A stretch of 49,748 nt of DNA from Prevotella sp. (GTDB lineage: Bacteria; Bacteroidota; Bacteroidia; Bacteroidales; Bacteroidaceae): contig JAGAAJ010000139.1 in assembly GCA_017615355.1 (NCBI GenBank), positions 1-49,748 on the forward strand, in the 5' to 3' direction. Below the pieces are notes generated by a model. The model saw only the letters and a program-made list of their open reading frames with translations. It ran no database searches and was not told where the DNA came from. A program made the position numbers and the translations under genes. Numbering within the stretch: the first letter of the stretch is position 1; each line of letters starts with the position of its first letter. Positions 27,701 to 33,790 of this stretch are shown here, piece after piece.

Positions 27701-29169
27701 AGAACAGCCTGATTGAAAATGTCGGCTATCCTGATAATACGGAAAACATGGCAGTGCTTGACACATCACCGACAAGTACCTGGGACTTCGTCAATGATGA
27801 CTCCAGTTTCAAGGTGAAACGAAAAAGTGGCACGGAAACCTATCATCAATATGGCTATAACGACTACTCATCCTACTATGTCGACGATGCCGTGCTGGTT
27901 TGCAACCTGGGCGACCGCAACAATAAAGGATTTGTCATTGAGGAAACAAAAGGACTGGGATTCTCCATTGAACCCGAAGACGATGAAGACACCAGTAAGA
28001 AATTGGAGTGGGCCATGCCCAATAGGAATGTAGGCTATGCTGAGAACACCTATCTGAAGATAAACGGTACCATAACCATTGCTGCTGTTGGTGAAAGCTA
28101 TGAGGGATACTATGTATTTCTCAAGAGTGACAGGGCACCCGATGCCTGCTCCGAGAACCTTAAGGCGGTGAATAGCGGCGAATACAGGGGCATCGTATCC
28201 AATAACGAGGGACAGTATATCTTTGAAGTTAACTCACCAGAGAACATGACGATGACCTTCAGCAGTGATACTAAGATTTATGGTATAGGCGTTACCAATA
28301 TCAAGAAGGATGCTATTCACCCAGTGGGTGGTATCGGCTGGGCCACAGAAAGCCGTACTATCGACATCGACTACGCGCTGACGGGCTACTACACCCGTCA
28401 CCCGCTGAAAGCGTACGAGGTGAAGTACGATAGCTACGACATGAACACCGCGACAGTGTATTTGACAGAGATAAAGAACACCGCGAAACTTACAGATAGT
28501 AAAGGAGTGGAATTTTACGATCACGGCTATGTGGCACAGAACAATGGCATTGTACTTAAGGAGGTACAGACCGATGAGGCATCACCCTACGTCGTGCCGC
28601 TTTTCGTTCCTGCCATCACTACCACACATCCAGCGGACATCAGCGATAATAACATGATGCACCCGAACATTATCCGTAAGGAGTTCCATGTGAGCGACGT
28701 TGCTGACAATGATAATATTTTCATCCTTACAAATGTCCATTGGAAGTACTCGGTGGACAGCGAGTGGAGCAAGGATGGGGATAATTATGTGGAGAACAGG
28801 AATGGTAGCTGGCAGGATTATGGAGCGCCCACCAATGCGGATGCCGCTGGCTTCTACCGCCTGCACATTTGGGAAGACCCTGCTGCCAATACGATGGCTG
28901 CAAACACGGCCTATCTATTGGTTGACAGCGATGATTTGCCCATTGCTCTGTGGAACTCAAGCACGGCCAACGCACAAGGGGTAAGACCAGGCACCATCGG
29001 CATCCGTGAGCTGGGTGTTGTTGATGGTATGGATGAGGTGGAGGCTGGAAGTAATGCCAACGGCGACAACGGCAATGATGCATGGTACACTCTTGACGGA
29101 ATGAAGCTGAACGGCCAGCCTACGAAGTCTGGGTTATACATCCATAATGGAAGAAAGGTTGTAAAGTGA
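21715..29169 (+). CDS. Giant secreted multi-domain beta-rich protein, probable adhesin
   Basis: 2484 residues. Signal peptide MKKATHTLQMLSILLLMMAG to GAAWGQ. Early residues (about 28-230) look like a jelly-roll domain (IADIDFSNP, RLVLGNNDN). Ig-like modules follow near 433-486 and 849-890 (SIATVAPDGTVTM). Repeated modules begin with a WDF/WDL motif at about 1133, 1607, 1965 and 2023; two share GFIIRETAGL and GFVIEETKGL. About 15 cysteines are spread along the chain. The C-terminus, AWYTLDGMKLNGQ then GLYIHNGRKVVK, resembles type IX secretion sorting tails. No catalytic motif was recognised. Position after the fimbrillins suggests a surface adhesin or fimbria-associated protein. The TGA stop overlaps the GTG start of the next gene. 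Confidence 0.75.
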   Translation: MKKATHTLQMLSILLLMMAGVGAAWGQNTVIADIDFSNPITDGVVAGRVNTMTIGDPSDISDGRLVLGNNDNIVTIPEQQRDGQLVTVSFAFAFGKLVNRYVNFYLNDADGNNIAYFTYQPYYNSLSTNLGITTADLPANDKNSPDWANRAVTFTITLNYYSNLITTRTSITNTDRTVSMSITNRFATFVVSSNYDNSSRLCQFDDLLIKSNTNYYSYLVKARVNSTYYSTIASGAALNGSLVTVPYHEFIQIDNNLYITSATNQEYRKTITLDNINGKEVFVDYTLNQENVLFFSEAEDIAGGIPSSKGNADVRCSYALGAYFPNDVIVSSFNAGVYRIWGQVQGNTGTTFSMTAGGSQVWSCATQGYLTSSGSNFTLTNPGEVVISAMGDQNHVIDCFYIQAIFAFKENGATYTLGETPNISSRLINTTGQTVTYSPSVAADDPVLAVAPDGTLTLKRTGRKIVKATVTVGNNTYTAQYLITVRSTTNATGALTYDEASHTESFTITGTGNFDVEHFEGERISFDIGNPNEVQQVNEDGLYCIADNGMIYANTQSNIPVGGTYFKFTPKASGVLTVAGPPTGNNLRLVDSEGNLLKTLEKNVDDIYTFDTQLQADHSYYVYSQDNWWAFFLKSFTFDATQSASTTINVSDLLYPTVEGGINSTGNKLDRFIPGFALTFSGGDGATVYNSNGITFYQNASGVGQMVISPRLMSEANEGDVVFTGITLNYATIASGKATSALVNGQTANMSEGSTSASVTLDNPASTIIVKYGSDTDDNSFVLQSLTLNYTVTGRELLEEVIDMSKTATQLSFENSVYYVSFGQPKGQQAFFDIPSGQQAYSYGGGFNGTITYSSADPSIATVAPDGTVTMVVNDGSETTINAQFEAKINGNEDHPYFLPSAVASYRVKSAMKLTPDNSYILKHVKRGMVVEAVVSSDGTSMLSFSKTIATSQQTTSSEGQLISTFAYDNEGLDTEFDVVISYVSGDYAYVQSARAYYKTPELRLNYTPQAIYNHHGNWTDSDLQTKFAHNTGVVSCFDLQGIPSFTAYYEDTDCSADFVAPTAASEFSKTGNIAWVTDPETTPKATIRSNGSGTAITDATVSAPISLKPTAMGYDPTAANNVATANLPVIPFPYTWDLTTGEFAAKTKALELVNITDDGNAYVLLGPGSVAVHETVIIAGREKPKTNYEIDPSRPNSRLRIPVMQGMKVSITSYGAEERVTGVQGYPLQVSNVTDLRGYATATLDIKQTSNTQEYIAKDDGYVEIYNRSDVNVFIQSITVSAPYLVFADGDNPKISKTTTYQNLVVNKPTKATLTFEDNDDSNAKIDTRDKTTGTYTFQSSASGDIVVTAKTTEQKPAKNLEPCWGQYTISLVDFYFSPNVVNLNHSVQSVSYPTNMFLSYAHLYFNGKDWLNMTAEEKSKISFSVAAPAYIDDDLTRPNFAEGIVKVNNDVNNPYTMEVRNDGQLIITAVYRENNNSVSTVKTSCKVNITMTAFNGFKYPAPIIPSNVASYTFATDGSDNPLDATALSTTSGYNVYYIGKDNNQEQVYGLVTWNGTTPSLDLETKGSGVYCVVAVRDDGGGVYTPIASFYLTKAYPVNQTTSQSWDFRNGLHNSFGEAWDNKYNDLTLFERQGDWTRGMPSNRASDYRYLWSVNGNNGFIIRETAGLLVIADAPTCDNSIIDGAHCDGHFGAYSGTKGNYVYPNIGLHRSTLIIPHLPKGAYVAVAWDRTSEGDGNTMVLENLLDLEGHTIDEIRYGGSVRLIGTNAGNNQGYYTFRVAHDGNVTFTQNDKGTSRIIAIHVYYGNPDTNVNASDDVYYNRNATEEFKGSGMTQKIMAYARANADGTADVGSGLMQLDGILTTEGETTSQWLTNYLNFSAPNGVPEFKMVNQDETLHNMTMDMSQTYFDSGNGRYAVPGLSFVGACWGKAVMSVGVRDNNGYLVAYRQYRFTVGMRPNMTYPKTWDFTRFFDNSTVKIEDSPVTVLPATANLNTKNSLIENVGYPDNTENMAVLDTSPTSTWDFVNDDSSFKVKRKSGTETYHQYGYNDYSSYYVDDAVLVCNLGDRNNKGFVIEETKGLGFSIEPEDDEDTSKKLEWAMPNRNVGYAENTYLKINGTITIAAVGESYEGYYVFLKSDRAPDACSENLKAVNSGEYRGIVSNNEGQYIFEVNSPENMTMTFSSDTKIYGIGVTNIKKDAIHPVGGIGWATESRTIDIDYALTGYYTRHPLKAYEVKYDSYDMNTATVYLTEIKNTAKLTDSKGVEFYDHGYVAQNNGIVLKEVQTDEASPYVVPLFVPAITTTHPADISDNNMMHPNIIRKEFHVSDVADNDNIFILTNVHWKYSVDSEWSKDGDNYVENRNGSWQDYGAPTNADAAGFYRLHIWEDPAANTMAANTAYLLVDSDDLPIALWNSSTANAQGVRPGTIGIRELGVVDGMDEVEAGSNANGDNGNDAWYTLDGMKLNGQPTKSGLYIHNGRKVVK

Positions 29170-29654
29170 CTTATACGAAATTATTATTGACGGCATTGCT
29201 ACTCTTGTCTGCAGTCGGCTGCAGCTTGAACGACGATGAGGAGGAACAGACGGAGCGCATTAAGGTGGGCGACCGTGTGCCGTCGTTCTCGCTCACTGTC
29301 GACAAAGGAGGACAGGTGCGCACCTTCTCGACCGCTAAGCTGACGGGCGAGACGGTCATCGTGTTCTTTAACACGACGTGTCCTGACTGTCAGCGTGACC
29401 TGCCATTGCTGAATGACTATTACCTGAAGCATAAGGACGAGGAGGGTTTCCAGATGGTGGCCATCAGCCGTGAGGAGGGCGATGCGAGTGTCGCTGCCTA
29501 TTGGGAGGCCAACCATCTGCAGATTCCCTACTTCGCCCAGACCGACAGACGTATCTATAACCTGTTTGCCACAAGCATCATTCCCCGCGTCTATTTCTGT
29601 GGCGCCGACGGCATCGTCACCCGTATCTGCATAGAGAAATTTGATGTGGAATAA
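29166..29654 (+). CDS. TlpA-like thiol-disulfide oxidoreductase lipoprotein
   Basis: 162 residues. GTG start overlapping the previous stop in GTGA, so translation is coupled to the giant protein. Lipoprotein signal LLLSAVGC (Cys19) and an acidic linker (NDDEEEQ). A thioredoxin fold of the TlpA/AhpC-TSA type follows: GDRVPSFSLTVD, then VIVFFNTTCPDCQRDLP with active-site C72-P-D-C75, GFQMVAISREEG, and the cis-proline segment SIIPRVYFC. CPDC rather than CxPC/CGHC is compatible with a reductase. Coupling to a protein with many cysteines suggests it services disulfides in that protein; this is inference. Confidence 0.9.
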   Translation: MTYTKLLLTALLLLSAVGCSLNDDEEEQTERIKVGDRVPSFSLTVDKGGQVRTFSTAKLTGETVIVFFNTTCPDCQRDLPLLNDYYLKHKDEEGFQMVAISREEGDASVAAYWEANHLQIPYFAQTDRRIYNLFATSIIPRVYFCGADGIVTRICIEKFDVE

Positions 29655-29872
29655 CGTCCAAAGCATTGACTTAGTGCCTTGAGAAGATATTCTTGAGCCT
29701 CCAAAAATCTTACGGAGCCACTTGCAGATGGTTACACGCTTACATTGTAATCATGTAATCGTTTGTGCATATTCTCAACATACTTTGCGGCTATGCCCGA
29801 GAAAGCAATTTTGCAACTTGTTGGTTTTCAGGATAATAAAAATTTGCATTGTTGACAAAAAATTTTTCCACG
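29655..29872. other. Non-coding stretch after the fimbrial locus
   Basis: No gene, clear terminator or promoter was recognised. One segment, GAGCCTCC at 29695-29702 with TACGGAGCC shortly after, resembles the GGAGGCTCC units found at 30031-30095. Confidence 0.4.
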
Positions 29873-30266
29873 CAAAAAGTGAAAAATAACCACAATCCAT
29901 CACTTTTGCCTCTAACCTTTTGTGCATCAAATGTTTAGGGAGTGATGGTTTGTAGTGATGGTTCAAAAAAACCATCACTATTTCTTGTTTTTTGACACAA
30001 TTTTTAGCGTCCAGAGTAGCGCTATTCAGCAAATTTTGGAGGCTCCGCAGCAAAATACGGAGGCTCCTCAGCAAATTTTAGAGCCTCCAAAATTTCAAAA
30101 ACAGCCTGTTTTTCAGAAAATTAATGCCATTATTTGCAACAAAAATTGTAAAGAAATCGGAGTGATGGTTTAAAAAACCATCACTACAAACCATCACTCT
30201 TTAACATACTGTGTTTCAGAGAGCTGAACGCAAAAGTGATGGATTGTGGTTTATTTCCACTTTTTG
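29873..30266. repeat. Nested inverted-repeat element
   Basis: A 394-bp structure. The outer arms, 29873-29909 and 30230-30266, are complementary at 34 of 37 positions and contain ACCACAATCCATCAC. The next layer is a mirrored pair: GGAGTGATGGTTTGTAGTGA before a hairpin AGTGATGGTT/AACCATCACT at 29954-29979, and the same hairpin at 30161-30185 followed by ACAAACCATCACTC. The centre holds a 15-bp stem (30031-30095). No transposase or credible gene is inside. Confidence 0.8.
30031..30095. repeat. GGAGGCTCC repeat units in a central hairpin
   Basis: AAATTTTGGAGGCTC (30031-30045) and its exact complement (30081-30095) bound two direct units, GGAGGCTCCGCAGCAAAATA and GGAGGCTCCTCAGCAAAT. It is the centre of the larger nested repeat. 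Confidence 0.75.
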
Positions 30267-30481
30267 AATGAAATGAAATTTTATGTCTACATCAAAACCG
30301 TCAAAATGATAATATTTCTTTACAAAGCTGCTTCTCCCGTTCCGTCATCACATCAGATTATTTCGAGGCGTCCTTTTTGTCTGCGCAACGTCACAGCTGT
30401 GACCGTGACCGTTAAGGCTGTCGAAAATTATCCTATCAATTTCATGGTTTGTGGTGCATAGATGAAGAAATATCTGCAGAA

Positions 30482-30514
30482 TTGTTGGGGTTTCAAAATC
30501 TTTTCGTAACTTTG
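30482..30514 (+). promoter_or_regulatory. Bacteroidetes promoter for the thiamine operon
   Basis: TTGTTG at 30482-30487 provides the -33 element and TAACTTTG (30507-30514) the -7 box; the spacing is 19 or 22 bases depending on which TTG is used. Transcription would start just before the riboswitch. The rest of 30267-30481 holds no gene I can support; a 14-bp palindrome GTCACAGCTGTGAC lies at 30390-30403. Confidence 0.7.
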
Positions 30515-30521
30515 CAGCCGA

Positions 30522-30601
30522 TATTCAAGGGGTGCCCACGGTTGTGGGCTGAGATGATACCCTCTCACCTGATGCGGACAATACCGACGTAGGGATGGAT
30601 A
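30522..30601 (+). promoter_or_regulatory. TPP riboswitch (THI element)
   Basis: Conserved THI-box segments appear in order: GGGGTGCCC (30529-30537), GCTGAGATGATACCC (30548-30562), ACCTGATGCGGACAAT (30567-30582) and CGTAGGGA (30588-30595). A short P1 helix can form between TATTC (30522-30526) and GGATA (30597-30601). The aptamer begins just after the predicted transcription start and lies about 60 bases before a TonB receptor followed by a PnuC-type transporter, the usual Bacteroidetes thiamine-uptake arrangement. A downstream ACCCCCTTTTT (30614-30624) could pair with AAGGGGT of the aptamer and form part of the expression platform; that part is inferred. Confidence 0.93.
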
Positions 30602-30621
30602 ACGATCACTTGTACCCCCTT

Positions 30622-30660
30622 TTTAAAAGTTTAAAGGTTTAAAAGTTTAAGAGTTAAAAG
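30622..30660 (+). repeat. Octamer array before the thiamine receptor start
   Basis: TTTAAAAG, TTTAAAGG, TTTAAAAG, TTTAAGAG, then TTAAAAG, directly before GGAATG. It fills the space between the riboswitch and the ATG at 30664. Confidence 0.8.
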
Positions 30661-30663
30661 GGA

Positions 30664-33105
30664 ATGAAAAAGACTCTCTTACTGGTGGCAATGACCACCA
30701 CACTTGGCGCTCAGGCACAGCAATCCCTGAGCAATTCAGAGAAAGCATTGATGGATTCATTGAAGATGGAAAGACTGCAGGAGGTGGTCGTAAGCGGCGT
30801 GCGCACACAGAAGAACGCACCTTTTGCCGTGGCGAACGTAAAGCGGCAGGAGCTGGCCGAGCACAGCACGACGGGTCAGGAGCTGCCCTTCCTCTTCGCC
30901 CGTACGCCGGGTGTGTTGGCGTGGAGCGAGAATGGCTTGGGCACCGGCACGGTGTATATGCGTATACGTGGCGGCGGCGACCCGCGTATCAACGTCACCC
31001 TCGACGGCGTGCCCCTCAACTCGCCCGAGGACCAATGTGTGTTCTGGGCCAACATGAACAGCTATGGTAGCCTGCTTGGCTCAGCACAGATACAGCGTGG
31101 TGTGGGCACATCGACCAATGGCGATGGGTCGTTCTGCGGACGTCTGGCACTCGGCATGAAGGCACCCGCTACGAAGATGGGCGGTGAGGTGTCGGTAAGC
31201 TACGGCTCGTATAACACCAGTAATGTGGGTGGCAGCTTCTCTACAGGAGCGATGAAGGCCGGCGTGGGTACGCTCGTCATTGACGGTGCCTACCACCAGA
31301 CCACTACCGACGGCTTCATTCACGGTACCGACGGCCGCTCAGGCTCCTACTACGGCGGCATCACGTGGCAGAAGGAGGGCGTGAATATGTTGCAGCTGAG
31401 CTATAAGAACATCGGCAACTTCGAGAAGACAGGTCAGGCATGGAACGGCATCACCGCCGGCAGCAACGACTATTCGCTGATGGACGGCTGCTATGACGAC
31501 GGCTCGTGGGGCTATCAGACGAAGACGGGCATCAAGACCTACGAGGATCTCTACAACGTCGGTCTGGGCAAATACAACTCGCTCTACGAACAGATAATGA
31601 CCGATGAAACCGGCCTTTTTGCAAAAGATGCCAACGGTAACTACCTCACCGACCGCTACAGGACACTCTCACCAGCGTCCACAGCAGGGCAGACTATCTG
31701 GGATCTATGGCCCAGAACGACTGATAACTTCTGGCAGAATCATAACCTGCTGAACGTGGTGGGTAATATCAATGATCATTGGAAGGCCAGCGCCACGCTG
31801 CACTACACCCACGGTTATGGCTACTATGAGGAGTTCCGTCCGCAGAACAAGCTGAAGAAATTCGGTCTGACACAGGCCGGCGTGAAGAAGAGCGACTTCG
31901 TCAGGAAAAAAGGCTTGCGGCAGGATGTGGCAGGCATCGTGGCTCATGCCGACTACAGCGACTACCGCTGGAACATCATCACCGGCTTGTCGGCACAGCA
32001 TTTCTGGGGCGAGCATTTCGGTTTCCTGACCTACGCCAGCAACGAGATATTGGCACAGCGCATCGGCAAGGGCTACAAATACTATGACAGCGATGCGAAG
32101 AAGCTCGACGCCAGTGCCTATGTGAAGGCTGCCTACAAATTGACCGACGAGTTGCAGGCCTTCGCCGACGTGCAATACCGCCACGTGGGCTACAAGACCG
32201 ACGGCATCAACGACAAGTTCTACGAGGACAACGGCCGTTGGGCCAACCAGCCCTTAGACATCGATGAAACCTACGATTTTCTCAATCCGAAGGCCGGCAT
32301 CAGCTGGAGCCTGGGCCCACACCACGCTTACGCCTCGGTAGCCGTCAGCCATCGTGAGCCGCAGCGCGACAATTTTACGGATAACTACAAGTATCCCTTC
32401 CCCAAGGCCGAGACTCTGACCGACTATGAGCTGGGCTACAACTTCTCGACTAGAAAGGTACGCGTAGGCGCGAACATCTATTATATGGACTACACCGACC
32501 AGTTCGTTCAGACGGGCGAGCTGAGTGAGATTGGCGAAGCGCTGACCACGAATATCAAGGACTCATACCGTATGGGTGTGGAGCTGACGGCTGCCTGGGA
32601 CGTGCTGCCCGTGCTGACCATCGAGGGCAATGCCGCCCTGAGCGAGAACAAGCTGAAGGACTTTACAGAGATGGCCTCTGTCAACTGGGAGGAGTCGTTC
32701 CGTGCCATCCACTACGACGATGCCACGCTGGCCTTCTCGCCCTCGGCCATTTTGAACGGTTTCATCGACTTCCATTGGAAAGGGTTGAAAGCTACATGGC
32801 ATACGGGCTACGTCAGCCGACAGTATCTCGACAACACCGAGAATGAAGACCGCTCGCTGCCTGCCTATAGTGCCAGCGACGTGCACCTGAGCTATACGCT
32901 GCCGCTACAGAAGCTGGGCCTGCGTGAGGCCATTCTGGGTGTCAACATCGGCAACGTCTTCGACAAGCACTATGCCGCCAGCGGCTGGGTGTACAGCAGC
33001 ATCCTGGAAGACTACGGCCATCCCAACGAGAACCGCTACTATCAGATAGGCTTCATTCCTATGGCCGGCCGTACCTTGATGGGTAGCGTGACACTAAGGT
33101 TCTAA
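30664..33105 (+). CDS. TonB-dependent receptor, probable thiamine uptake
   Basis: 813 residues. Signal peptide MKKTLLLVAMTTTLGAQAQ; then a TonB-box-like stretch LQEVVVSGVRTQKNAPFAV, the plug domain (about 45-170, with GTVYMRIRGGGDPRINVTLDGVPLN), and a 22-strand-type barrel ending MAGRTLMGSVTLRF with the terminal aromatic residue. No carboxypeptidase-like N-terminal domain is present, unlike SusC proteins. Substrate assignment to thiamine or its phosphates rests on the TPP riboswitch immediately upstream and the PnuC-type transporter 3 bases downstream. When TPP is plentiful the riboswitch should lower expression. Confidence 0.92.
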   Translation: MKKTLLLVAMTTTLGAQAQQSLSNSEKALMDSLKMERLQEVVVSGVRTQKNAPFAVANVKRQELAEHSTTGQELPFLFARTPGVLAWSENGLGTGTVYMRIRGGGDPRINVTLDGVPLNSPEDQCVFWANMNSYGSLLGSAQIQRGVGTSTNGDGSFCGRLALGMKAPATKMGGEVSVSYGSYNTSNVGGSFSTGAMKAGVGTLVIDGAYHQTTTDGFIHGTDGRSGSYYGGITWQKEGVNMLQLSYKNIGNFEKTGQAWNGITAGSNDYSLMDGCYDDGSWGYQTKTGIKTYEDLYNVGLGKYNSLYEQIMTDETGLFAKDANGNYLTDRYRTLSPASTAGQTIWDLWPRTTDNFWQNHNLLNVVGNINDHWKASATLHYTHGYGYYEEFRPQNKLKKFGLTQAGVKKSDFVRKKGLRQDVAGIVAHADYSDYRWNIITGLSAQHFWGEHFGFLTYASNEILAQRIGKGYKYYDSDAKKLDASAYVKAAYKLTDELQAFADVQYRHVGYKTDGINDKFYEDNGRWANQPLDIDETYDFLNPKAGISWSLGPHHAYASVAVSHREPQRDNFTDNYKYPFPKAETLTDYELGYNFSTRKVRVGANIYYMDYTDQFVQTGELSEIGEALTTNIKDSYRMGVELTAAWDVLPVLTIEGNAALSENKLKDFTEMASVNWEESFRAIHYDDATLAFSPSAILNGFIDFHWKGLKATWHTGYVSRQYLDNTENEDRSLPAYSASDVHLSYTLPLQKLGLREAILGVNIGNVFDKHYAASGWVYSSILEDYGHPNENRYYQIGFIPMAGRTLMGSVTLRF

Positions 33106-33108
33106 GCC

Positions 33109-33780
33109 ATGACTGAATTTATCGTAGCCCATTGGCTCGACATCGTGACTACCGTCCTCGGGTTGGCCTATATTCTCTTTGAGTATAGGGCCAGCGCGTG
33201 GATGTGGCTGGTGGGCTTCCTCATGCAGTCGTTGGGCATCGTGCTCTATTACCAGAAAGGACTCTATGCCGACTGCGGCATGGAATTCTACTATCTGGCC
33301 GTCACGGTGTATGGATGGTGGAGGTGGCGGACCCACCCCCAACCCCTCCCTGTAGGGAGGGGAGCAGATACTCCCACTTTGAAAGACACACAGCAAGGTA
33401 ATGATTCCCCTCCCTCACAGGGAGGGGGCAGGGGTGGGTCTGCCATTCGCCATTTCCCCAGGAAGCTGATTCTTCCCTGGCTGTGCATCATCGGAGTGGT
33501 GTGGGCGATCATCTTCTGGCTGCTGGTGACGTTTACCAACTCCAATGTGCCGCTGGCCGACAGTTTTACTACTGCGCTCAGCATCATCGGCATCTGGGCC
33601 TTGGCTCATAAATATTTGGAGCAATGGTTCATTTGGATTGCCGTCGATGTCGTCACCTGCGCACTCTATTTCTATAAGGACATCCCCTTCAAGGGCAGCC
33701 TCTATGCCCTCTATATCGTCATCGCTATCTTCGGCTACCGCAAGTGGCGGAAGATCATGAAAAAAGAATCCGGGGCCTGA
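33109..33780 (+). CDS. pnuT: PnuC-family transporter, probable thiamine (PnuT)
   Basis: 223 residues. Inner-membrane facilitator of the PnuC family, which passes a vitamin that is then trapped by phosphorylation. The N-terminal part (LDIVTTVLGLAYILFEYRAS, then VTVYGWWRW) and the C-terminal part (WIAVDVVTCALYFYKDIPFKG, then YRKWRK) match the family, with about seven helices. Residues about 74-112 are foreign to it: a proline/glycine-rich stretch (PQPLPVGRG, then SPPSQGGGRGG) encoded by a 119-bp palindromic repeat inserted in frame in a loop. The operon shows no thiamine pyrophosphokinase gene; the next gene is on the other strand. Confidence 0.9.
   Translation: MTEFIVAHWLDIVTTVLGLAYILFEYRASAWMWLVGFLMQSLGIVLYYQKGLYADCGMEFYYLAVTVYGWWRWRTHPQPLPVGRGADTPTLKDTQQGNDSPPSQGGGRGGSAIRHFPRKLILPWLCIIGVVWAIIFWLLVTFTNSNVPLADSFTTALSIIGIWALAHKYLEQWFIWIAVDVVTCALYFYKDIPFKGSLYALYIVIAIFGYRKWRKIMKKESGA
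33326..33444. repeat. In-frame palindromic element inside pnuT
   Basis: Outer arms 33326-33351 and 33419-33444 are near-perfect inverted copies (GGCGGACCCACCCC against GGGGTGGGTCTGCC). Each arm contains its own hairpin of type CCCTCCCTGTAGGGAGGG or CCCCTCCCTCACAGGGAGGG. The 119 bp remain open in the pnuT frame. Confidence 0.88.
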
Positions 33781-33790
33781 GCCTCGGATT
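33767..33790 (-). terminator. Terminator overlapping the pnuT and dus ends
   Basis: Stem AATCCGGGGC (33767-33776) with GCCTCGGATT (33781-33790), one G-T pair. On the minus strand it is followed by CTTTTTTC, a good T-run, so it should end the dus transcript. It contains the stop codons of both converging genes. Confidence 0.7.

Noticed and set aside
29775-30074. Minus-strand ORF of 99 codons in the repeat-rich gap
   Set aside because: Its sequence comes from the nested inverted repeats, including the GGAGGCTCC units; no plausible ribosome site or domain.
30031-30095. Possible CRISPR-like array
   Set aside because: Only two direct units plus one inverted copy, with near-identical spacers; no cas genes. 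It is the centre of a palindrome.
30390-30403. 14-bp perfect palindrome GTCACAGCTGTGAC as a regulator site
   Set aside because: It lies upstream of the thiamine promoter but is a single copy with no known matching regulator; mentioned only within the promoter entry.
30246-30461. Plus-strand ORF of 71 codons before the riboswitch
   Set aside because: It begins inside the repeat arm and has no recognisable feature; a short real peptide cannot be excluded but is not supported.
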